Shown piece by piece: positions 24,325-33,800 of a stretch of 64,000 bases of DNA (its first letter is position 1; every line of letters starts with the position of its first letter). The stretch comes from Jackrogersella multiformis (lineage: Eukaryota > Ascomycota > Sordariomycetes > Xylariales > Hypoxylaceae), in assembly GCA_902806575.1 (NCBI GenBank), contig CADCXD010000001.1, positions 3,844,001 through 3,908,000 on the forward strand, read 5' to 3'. The translations under genes were made by a program, and so were the position numbers. Under the pieces are notes generated by a model. The model did no database searches. It was given only the letters and a program-made list of their open reading frames with translations, and was not told the DNA's origin.

Positions 24325-26189
24325 ATGATATTGCGACGACGCTTCTGTTTCCCGCTCGGGATCGCCGCGGTGCTTTTCTTGTTCTATTATTCCTTGGTGA
24401 CTCCGGATGTCTACAGCTGGGCCGGCTCTGGAAGATCGGCGCGGAGACCTCACTTCGATGCGAAGGTCGTCGACGACGAGGACTATTTCTGGCGGACATT
24501 ACCCACTCATTATCCTGTCCAGGACATGAAACCCCTACCAACAGGTAGACCACTTAAGCTTCCCAAGATTCAAAAGGTCTTTAGAAAAGAACCGGAAAAA
24601 GATGTGGCTATCCGAAGAGAACGACAGCACGCAGTCAAGAAAGCGTTTATTCGCTGTTGGGATTCGTACAAGAATAAGGCCCTCACGAATGATGAACTAG
24701 CCCCTATTAGCGGCAAATCCAAAGACACATTTGGGGGCTGGGGAGCCACCTTGGTCGACAGTTTAGATACGTTATGGATCATGTCACTACAAGAAGAGTT
24801 CGAAGAGGCCGTCTCTATCGTGGTCGATATCAACTTTACCACCAGCTCGCTCGAAACCGTGAATGCATTCGAGACTACCATTCGCTATCTAGGAGGTTTC
24901 CTCTCAGCTTATGACTTGAGCGGCGATCAGAGGCTACTGAGAAAGGCCAGAGAAGTCGGCGACATGCTTTACAAAGCGTTCGATACGCCAAACCGTATGC
25001 CCATCACTCGATGGGATTTCGACTTTGCCGCGCAAGGCGGACAACAAATTGCACCGGAGTCCGCATTGCTTGCCGAAGTTGGATCCTTCTGTATGGAATT
25101 CACGCGCTTATCATTAATTACTGGTGACCCGAAATGGTTTGACGCGGCCGAGAGAATCCGGGAGGTATTCGAAGAGCAGCAGAGCACTACTCAGTTGCCT
25201 GGCATGTGGCCGTTCACGCTTGATCCCCGAGACGAACGATTCAATATCGACAACACGTTCGGGCTTGGGGCGCTGGCAGATAGCACTTATGAGTACCTAC
25301 CCAAGATGTATGCTCTCACGGGTGGCCTTTTACCCTCCTACCAGGCTATGTACGAGGAATCGATGAAGACGGCTATTAAGTATAACTTCTTCCGACCCAT
25401 GGTTCCGGATACGGCCGATATACTGATATCGGGCACTTTGCATACGGTGCAAGAAGATGGGAAGACGACCTTGGATTTCGAACATCAAGGCCAGCACCTG
25501 GTCTGCTTCGCTGGCGGAATGCTAGCAGTCGGCGGGAAGCTGTTTGAGAACGCGGAACATCTGGAAGTGGCTAGGAAGCTGGTGGACGGCTGTATATGGG
25601 CATATAAAGCAATGCCACTTGGAATAATGCCCGAGACGTTCTTCATGGCCCCTTGCAAATCGGCCACAGATTGCGAGTGGGACGAGTCCGTATGGAAGCG
25701 AGCCGTTCTGCAACAGACGGGCGAGAGCGACCTGGCACACATGGGAAAAGCGGACGAGATAATCTCCAACTCGAGACTTCCGAAGGGGTTCACGCAGATC
25801 CCCGAAACCAAGTACATCCTACGCCCGGAAGCTATAGAAAGCGTGTTCATCCTGTACCGCGTCACGGGGCGCGCGGACCTTCTCGAGTCGGCCTGGGACA
25901 TGTTCAAGGCGATCCAGAAGCATACAAAGACGCACCTGGCAAATGCTGCTCTGAGCGACGTGACCGTCGATAGCGACCCCCCGAAGGCCGACTCGATGGA
26001 GAGTTTCTGGATGGGCGAGACGCTGAAGTAAGTTACCCCCTTTTTTTATCCCCTTTCGTGCCTAGGTAGCTAACTTAGGAATCAACCTGCAGATACTTCT
26101 ATTTGATCTTCAGCGAACCAGATCTCATAAGCCTGGATGAATGGGTTTTTAACACGGAGGCTCATCCGTTCAAGAGATTGGTTCGCTGA
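24325..26189 (+). CDS. Class I alpha-1,2-mannosidase (GH47)
   Basis: Trims alpha-1,2-linked mannose from N-glycans in the ER/Golgi using a bound calcium ion. Exon 1 24325-26027 and exon 2 26093-26189 (intron 65 bases, GTAAGT donor, CTAAC branch point) encode 599 residues. I chose the ATG at 24325 because the frame upstream has no earlier ATG, only a GTG at 24178. It also gives a classic type II anchor: basic ILRRR, then a hydrophobic segment at about 9-24, then a luminal stem. Family signatures: FGGWGATLVDSLDTLWIM from 136; LAEVGS with the acidic residue E251; ALADSTYEYL with D319; LRPEAIES with E502; MESFWMGETLKYF across the splice; and FNTEAHP with the calcium-binding Thr at 589. These match the catalytic acids and calcium ligand of human ER mannosidase I, so the enzyme should be active. 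The GALADSTYEYLPK form resembles filamentous-fungal members more than ER-type or EDEM-type. Golgi versus ER placement cannot be told. Confidence 0.95.
26061..26069. repeat. CCTAGGTAG inside the mannosidase intron
   Basis: A partial palindrome copy abuts and overlaps the branch point, so that GGTAG runs straight into GCTAAC (26069-26074). Confidence 0.75.
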
Positions 26190-26908
26190 ATGCTGTGTGA
26201 GTAAGGTAATAGTGTATTGTTTTTAATGTTTTTAATAGATGGGTTTAATCGGGGACTGGGTCGGGTCGGTCTTGGAATGGGCTAGGTAATGGGTCGGGTA
26301 TAAAAGCGTAGAAGGGAATGTATCTGGGCAATTATAGACAGGAGCAGTCCTTTAGTGTAGGTACCTAGGTAGCCATTAATAGGGAATCTTCAATCTTATG
26401 TGTAAGGAATGGCCTAGAACATTTTCGCGTATTAATTACTCTTATATGAATATTTTAAATTAGGTACCTAGGTAGATGCATAATATGTGGATAATCAGAA
26501 AAATACGTAATTGTTGATAAGAACGTTATCATGGATGTTATCAGACCCCACCGACCGAGGTACCTATCGGTCCTAGCCTACCTAACTGTACTACAGCAGC
26601 TATTTTCTCTCAGCTTTTTTTCTCCTCAGCTGCGCCGAGAAACATAATTGCGACCTCCTAACTAACAACTAACAACTCCCAAGTAACCAACGGCCACATG
26701 TACAGCCAAGGGATATCTTCGCGACGACGATAAAATCAAACTTACCAAACCTTTCCTATCTTTGACTGTCTTGTCAAGGTTTCTGTCAACAACCATCGTA
26801 TTATCTATCGTATTACGTACTTCGAAATAGCCTCGCAGCCCCATCCCGTCGCATCTCAACGTCGCGTCGCATCGCACGCATAGCATAGCATCGCATCGCA
26901 TCGTCATC
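26190..26908. promoter_or_regulatory. Intergenic spacer and SHR3 leader
   Basis: There is no gene in these 719 bases. Two full palindromes lie at 26362-26371 and 26465-26474. The last 60 bases before the SHR3 start (about 26848-26908) are an imperfect repeat of CATCG/GCATA words, probably 5' leader. Confidence 0.55.
26362..26474. repeat. Pair of CCTAGG palindromes
   Basis: Two full TACCTAGGTA copies, each preceded by AGG and followed by G, about 100 bases apart in the mannosidase-SHR3 spacer. Confidence 0.8.
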
Positions 26909-27856
26909 ATGTCGGATAAGTGGGTGGATTGGAACAAGTCTCCCCGGTCTAGAGACTACCGAGGGGCATCTTCGTTCGCGACCTTCATGATCATCGGCCG
27001 TACGTCTTCCAGCTATCCCTAGCTTCTTTTCCCTTCTCTCCTCCGTTCTCCCCTCCCCCGCGGCTACTCGGATAAGCCCACACAATGATGTAGACTACCT
27101 AGGTTAGGTAGATGGCTTCCATAATACCAACGTGGCCTACGTGAATATATACCGTACCTACGTATATACCTATACCTATGTATATATACAAATATAACAC
27201 ATACAAATATACCTACCAATATCTAATACTAATACTAACAACCCACAGCAACCTGCTTCTTCCTCGGCATCCTCTTCGCCTTTTTCCCTTACGACTTCCC
27301 CCTCCTATGGACCAAGGACCCCATCTCCGCCGCCTACCTCGACCAGCTGGAGACGCACCTGAAATTTATCCACCAGTCGCCTCCCCTGATCGCGCGCGTC
27401 CTCAGCATCATGGTCGGCGTCGGCTTCCTCGGCTTCTTCATCAAGCTGTTCCGCGCCTCCGAGTCCAACATGCTGTTCGACGGCGCCTCCCTGGTGCTGT
27501 ACCTGATCGGCGTCGGCGTCTACGTGGCCAACATCGTCAAGGGGCTGCGCCTGGTCAGCGCGGGCGCCTGGAACGACGACTCCTCCTTCGACCTCGCGGC
27601 CGCCGCGAGCAGGGGGCGCGCCGGCGGCGACCCGCTGACGGGCGGGGAGCTGATCCTGGGCCGCGAGGACAGCCTCAAGGTCCTGGCCGCCAGCAACACC
27701 ATCCTCGCGCTGGTCCTGGTCGGCGTGCTGGTCCTGCAGGCCGGCCAGTGGTACGCCGAGCGCAAGGACAACGAGGAGTACGAGAAGCTCGAGAAGATGG
27801 AGAAGTCGGGCGCCCCGAACAGCCCCGCGAGCGAGAAGTCCAAGAAGAAGCAGTGA
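26909..27856 (+). CDS. Amino-acid permease packaging chaperone SHR3
   Basis: An ER membrane chaperone that keeps newly made amino-acid permeases folded and lets them enter COPII vesicles. Exons 26909-26999 and 27249-27856, with a phase-1 intron of 249 bases (GTACGT donor, TACTAAC branch point, CACAG acceptor), give 232 residues. Splicing restores MIIGPTCFFLGILFAFFPYD (27-46), the typical SHR3 first membrane segment. Four hydrophobic segments follow the family layout at about 23-43, 82-102, 109-128 and 175-196. The tail after about 197 is charged and cytosolic and ends KKKQ, a KKxx dilysine ER-retrieval signal. Exon 2 is strongly GC-rich although it ends only about 650 bases from the AT-rich block. 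The start is the first ATG after the CATCG-rich leader. The intron contains CTACCTAGGTTAGGTAG, a diverged copy of the dispersed palindrome, and a TA/CCTA-rich tract. Confidence 0.93.
27095..27111. repeat. Diverged CCTAGG palindrome inside the SHR3 intron
   Basis: CTACCTAGG followed by TTAGGTAG, so one arm has an inserted T relative to the family consensus. Confidence 0.75.
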
Positions 27857-28115
27857 AAAAAGAAGGGGAAAAAAAAAGCTTCCTTCCCGCTCCGGGTTTT
27901 TCTTTACCTCTCTTCTTCGATTCTGTGGGTGTAGGGCTCGTGTCTATCTACTAGGTAGGTAGGTGTAAGTTCCTCGAGAGCCTCGGGAGACGGACGGCGG
28001 TGCCTTGTAAAACACGACAAATGCATTAAGAATAATTTTGGACGGCATATAGATGCGAATACGGGGTTATCTACCCCGTAAAGGGTGGGAGTGGTGGAAG
28101 CACAGGGACGCTTTA

Positions 28116-28158
28116 TGTATGTAAGTATGTACCTAGGTATGCATGTATGCATGTATGT
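28116..28158. repeat. GTAT/GCAT tetranucleotide run with an embedded palindrome
   Basis: GTAT units flank a full TACCTAGGTA (28130-28139) and continue as ATGC/ATGT units. Confidence 0.8.
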
Positions 28159-28427
28159 GTCGGGAGAGGAACCAGAGGCGTTGTATGAGAGAAGAAGAAG
28201 AAAAGTGCTTTTGCACCGTGTAGGCCAGATCAATCTGAACGTGTCTACGAATCGAGACGACGCGATATCGGTCTGTTCTGAGATTTTGACTGATATCATA
28301 TCACGTGTGCATCGTCTTCGAATAGAGCAGAATAGGGGTATGCTGATACTATCAGCTATCAGTATGTACGAAGCTATAGTAAAGCAACCCGTAAGAAAGC
28401 TGCGAGTAATCAAAATGGCTAACTACT

Positions 28428-28460
28428 AGGTACCTACCCCTACCTACCTAGGTCCTAGGC
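28428..28460. repeat. Last CCTAGG cluster before the AT-rich block
   Basis: Several ACCT units, TACCTAGG at 28445-28452 and a second CCTAGG a few bases on. I found no further full copy in the 35.5 kb to the right. Confidence 0.8.
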
Positions 28461-28560
28461 AGGTAAGTGGTAAGTACCGCATCCATTAAAATACAGTTAA
28501 CTTTAAGGCACGATCCAAAGACTTAATTATACCACATTCGGAAATACGTTAAGTTATATT

Positions 28561-30780
28561 CGGTTATAACTTACTTAATAAATATTAAAATATCGTTAAT
28601 TTTTTTTAAAAATTATAATAAATAATTACGTTTTTTTATTTTAAATTATTTAAAATATTTAATTAATAAATTAATAAAAATATAAATTATTTTTATTATT
28701 ACGATCGTTATACGTTAAAATAAAAAACGAAAAGTTTTTATTAAAATAAATTTTTTAAATATATCGTATTTATTTATATTAATAAAAACTCGAAATTATT
28801 TTATTTTTTAAAAATTATTATATATTTTTTTTAATATATATATATATATATATATTTAAAACGTATATTAAAAAATTTAATTTTTATCAAAAAAAACTTT
28901 CGTTAATCGTATTTAAATAAAGTTTAAAAGTATTTTTTATAAAAAATAAAATATTTATATTAAAATAATAAAATATAAAAAATAAATTATTTAAAAGTTA
29001 AAAATTTATAATAAAAATTATTTATTATAATAATTATTATTAAAAAATAAATTATAAATATAATTTATTATAATTTATAAAATAATTACACGTTATTAAT
29101 TTCGGAAAAAACTTTTAACGTTATTTTAAAAATTATATTTAATATATTTTTAATTTTTCGTTTTTTTAATAAATAATTTATATAACTTCGAAATTTTTAA
29201 ACGAAATAATTAAATATATAAATAACTTTTTTTAATATATTCGTAAAAGAATTTTAAAAAAAACTTTTTTAATACGGCTTTATTAAATAACCTCGTTTAT
29301 AATTTTATTTTTCGTTAATTTTTTTTAATTTAATTTTTAATATAAATAAAGCTTTTTTATTATTTAAATTTTTTAAAAATTATATATATAATTTAAAAAA
29401 AATTAAATTAATAACCGAAAAAATAATTAAAAATAATTAAAATAAAAAATAATTTTTTTAATATTATATATTTTTATTAATAATTTAATATTTTTACGTT
29501 TTAAAGTTATTTTTTATAATAAAAATATAATTAAAAATAAAAAAACCGGTTTTATTATTTAAACGTTATAATTAAATTTAACGATATAATATATAATAAC
29601 GAAGTTTTATTTAAATAATAAATTAATAAAATAAAAAAACTTTATTAATTATAAATATAATTATATTTTATAAAATTATCGATTTAAAAATTAAAATTAA
29701 AAAAAATATTATTATTATAATAATAATATTATTAAAATTAATTTTATATTTTTAATTTTTTAACGTCGTTATTAATAAATTTTTTAAATTTTTTTAAAAA
29801 AAAAACGAACTTATATTTAAAAAAATTAAAAATTACCGGTAATTTTTTTAAAAAATAAACTTTTAAAAATAAAAATTTTATAATTATTTACGTTATTAAA
29901 AAAACATAAAAACGTTTTAAATAATATTATAATAATAAATTAATTAAAGATTTTTTATTTATATTAAAATAATTATTTATTTTTTAACGAAAAAAACTAT
30001 TTAATTTATTTTTATTACGTTTTAATAATTAAAAATTTTTATTTAATTTTTAAAAAGTTTTATTATTAAATAAATTAAATAATATAAAAATATTAATTAT
30101 AATTAAAAAAGCTTTAAATTTATTATTAACGTTAATTAAAAGTTAATAAAAATAAAATAAAAATTACGTTTTTTCGAATATTTTAATAAACGAAAAAATA
30201 TATAATTAATTTAAATAAAATTTTAAACGAGTTAATATTTAAGTTTTTTTAAATTTTTAAATTTTTAAAAAATTAAAAAAAAATTAATTTTAAACTTATA
30301 ATTTATAATAATTCCTTTAAATTTAAAAATTTTAAAAAAGTTTTATATATAAAAAATTCTTTTTTTTAATTTTTAAAACGATTTATTTAAATTTTTTTAA
30401 TTTTAACGCGTTTTTTATTTATAATAACGATTTTACGTAATAACGTATTTTTCGATAATTTAATTATAATATATTTTTAAATTAAAGTTTAAATTCTTTT
30501 TATATAATATAATTAATAAAAAATATTTATTTATTTATTTTATTTATTTTAAAAATATTAAAAAAATTATAAATATTTATATAATTAACTTTTTTTAATA
30601 CGTATTATATAATTATTAAACTTTTTATTAAACCGTTTTTTAAAATTAATTATATTTTAATAAATACGATAATATTTAAATAATTATTTATTTTATTTTA
30701 AATAAATAAAATCTTTTTTCGCTTAATAAAAAATATAAAAAAGTTAATAATAATTATAAAAAATATTTATTTATATTTAA
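28561..30780. other. Saturated RIP-type AT-rich segment
   Basis: Almost pure A+T with scattered G and C. Reading the + strand I found no TpG and only about three CpA dinucleotides in 2.2 kb, whereas CpG occurs dozens of times. RIP in Pezizomycotina changes CpA to TpA on either strand, so this is what exhaustive RIP would leave. No open frame of note exists. A (TA)n run lies at about 28834-28854. The original sequence cannot be recognised. Confidence 0.85.
28834..28854. repeat. (TA)n dinucleotide run
   Basis: About ten TA units within the saturated AT-rich segment. Confidence 0.8.
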
Positions 30781-30810
30781 AAACTTTTATTATTTTCACG
30801 GGCGTTTAAA

Positions 30811-30834
30811 CCCGGCTTTTAACACGATATAACC
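30811..30834 (+). repeat. Short repeat copy 1, starting CCCGGCTTTTAA
   Basis: Shares CCCGGCTTTTAA and a downstream GATATAAC at the same spacing with 59096-59119. Both copies are G+C-rich for the block, so they probably descend from one repeated element. Confidence 0.5.
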
Positions 30835-33800
30835 GCTTATATTATTAACATTATTTATATAATATTATTAATATTATTAATATCGAACTTAAACGTTAAT
30901 GTTTTTACCGATAACTAGTCTTAAGTACTTAGGTAAGTACTTAAGCTTTATCGAATTCGCCGTTATTAAGTACTTTTTATACCCTTTTAAGGAGTTGAAA
31001 TAAGTGTTATTATTCCGTTATAACTAAAGTGATAATAAAAACCTTTATTAAGTAATTAATTCATTATGTCACTTAATATAATATTAAATATATTTAAATA
31101 TTTTATAAATATAACTTAACATGTAAAATAAATAAATAATTATTTTATATAAATTAATTATAACGACAGTGGTTAAGCGGTATATATAAACTTAAAGCTT
31201 TAAATAAATAATTAATTAATAAGTTATAAGTTTTATATAAACCTTGTTTTTTAATAAATTAAGCATAACGTATTTACCGTTTTTTCTTAAGCTCGGTTTA
31301 ATTTATTATTACCACGTGTTTAAAGTATAATATTTATATAAAAATTATATAAAAGCGGATATATTTAATTTAAATTAAGTATTATCACTTTTAAACTTTA
31401 AAAGATAAAATTTATCTTCGATTTATTTAACGATATATATATAATAAAATAAAAAATAATTATAATGTAAAAAAAGGTAAGATAAATTATATTATAACGC
31501 TTATAAATATTTTTCTTTTAATTTTACCGTTTTTTATAACTTATTTATAGGTTAAACGGTTAAAGCGATTCGATTTAAACGGGATTATAAGCGAGGATAT
31601 AAGCTTTATTTATAACGTTATATTTTAATTTAATTTAACATTTAATAATTTAAAATTATAATATTTATTTTCGTTTTTTGATTAAGAAAAAAGCTTAAGA
31701 ATCCTTTCCTTTAATTTTATTTATTAAGATACTTAATAAATAACCGGGTAATTTAATTTAATATATCCTTCGTTATAAACCCGGTTAAATAACTTTATAA
31801 CTTTATAATATTAAAAAAACAAGTACGTTATTTTTCTTAAAAATATATTATAAAAACTAAAGAACTTTATAATATTTATTTATAATATTTTATCGCTTTT
31901 AAAGAATGATTATTTTCTTTTTATTTACTATATTTAAAACGTAGGAAAAACTGGGGGGGATAAAAGGGGGGTGCTTTTAATTACCTGGTCTTTTAATAAT
32001 AATAGATATTATTAAATAAATAATGAACTAATTTTTTTTAAACGTTAAAAAACTTATTCTAAACTTTTTATAAATCTTTAAAAAGCTAATTTTTAATGTT
32101 AAAACGATATATAATTTTTTATTAACATTTATAATAATTATACGCTTTATTAAGTTTAGGAATAACTAATTATTCTTATTATTATAATCCCTTAAGGCCG
32201 TATAAAGGTATATATAAATTATATAGATATTTAGATTTTACCAGGCTTTTAAAATAAAAATGTTTTGTTCGATTAAAGTTAAAATTTAAACTTTACCGGG
32301 ATTAAAAGGTAAATATTTATAAGTTTTATAATATTATAATAATAAATTATTTCGTTTTAATTTAAAGTAGTTTTAAAGGTTTTATATTTATTAGAACGTA
32401 TTAAATTACTGTATAAATATATTATATTATAAGTAATTAAAGATTATTTATATCGAATGTGGTAAAAAAGTGTAAATATTTAATTTTATAATATATATCT
32501 TATAATAAAATTTGTATTTTTTTTTTAATGGTATTTAATTAAGGTTTATATCGTTTATTACCTCGTACGTTATAAAGAACCTATTAATAAGATATGTATT
32601 AAAGGGGATATTTTTTTTATAATAAACCCTTTAAATAACGATAACGATTAAGGATGGCTTTAATGATTATATAAAGTAAAAGGATTATTAATAAATAAGC
32701 CTTTTTTATTACTTTAATAATAGTAATAATAATAAGGTTAAGTTATTTAAAGGCAATAATAAGGTTTATAATAATTATAACCTTAGTATAAAAGAAAAAT
32801 CTTTACTTTTTAATTATATTAAATATTATATAATAGTTTAATACGTTTTAATATTTATAATATTTCCTTTATTAGAAATCCTTTCTCGTCGTTTATATTA
32901 AAACATATAATATCCTTTTTATAATTTAGATAATTTTTTACAATAATATCATAACTATATTTATTATATAAAAATAAATCATATCTTTTACCGCTTTATA
33001 TATCATATACGGCCTTATAAATATGCTTACGTTCGCATTTTTTTTTTAAATTCCACCCTTTATATTCTCGGATAAATATTTATATAATTCGTAATAAAGG
33101 TGAATTTTATGATATAATATTAAAAAGACTTAATATAAATATAATTAAGGTAGAATTTATATTTATAAGACGTTAGTTTTTAATTAAAATTATAAATACT
33201 TATTATTTTTTAAGTAATCTTTTCTAAGCATTTAAATTAATTACGATTTATTAAATTTGTTTTAATATATATTTAATTATTTTCCCTTAAACTTATCTTA
33301 ATTTAACTTTCCTATTTTAAACCGTTTTTAGACTTATAATAGCTGGTCGTTTACGTTATCTTAATATTTTAATTTTTTTAACCTTTAACCGTTATAAATT
33401 AATAAAGGTTATACGTTTTTAATTTTAGCTTTTATTTACCTTATCCGTTATATTATTATTTCCATAATTTTAAAGTATTGAAGTAATAATTTATCTTAAT
33501 TAATTTTAAGATTTTATAAAGCTTAAATCCTCTTTATATTAATCTATTATATTATTTAAATCCTTAAATATCGATAAAATAATTTATTTTCCTTTTTTTA
33601 AAATATCTTTTAATTTAATATTTATCTTATTAAACTAGCCTTAAAAGGCGTAAAATATAAATCTTTAAATAAAAAGAAAGGTAATATTAATATTCTTTTT
33701 TACTTTATAAGTAATATTTTAAAATATAATAAAATAACGGTCTTTATTATAAATACTTAAATATATGTAATTATATCGCCTTATAATTAACTCCTTAATA

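Larger units (their letters stand above)
27857..28560. other. SHR3 3' flank up to the AT-rich block
   Basis: No supported gene. Two overlapping opposite frames (28085-28429 + and 27904-28413 -) both run through the microsatellite and show no motif. The stretch ends with a last group of CCTAGG words at about 28428-28460, after which composition falls to the AT-rich state. Confidence 0.55.

Noticed and set aside
27178..27954. 258-codon + strand ORF overlapping SHR3 in another frame
   Set aside because: An Arg/Pro-rich shadow of the GC-rich SHR3 exon, starting in the intron's TA-rich tract.
27904..28413. 169-codon minus-strand ORF after SHR3
   Set aside because: Runs through the GTAT/CCTAGG microsatellite, overlaps a + strand frame and the likely SHR3 3' UTR, and has no motif.
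31158..31180. A-box-like GTGGTTAAGCGG in the AT-rich block, similar to Leu/Ser tRNA D-arms
   Set aside because: No B box or cloverleaf around it.
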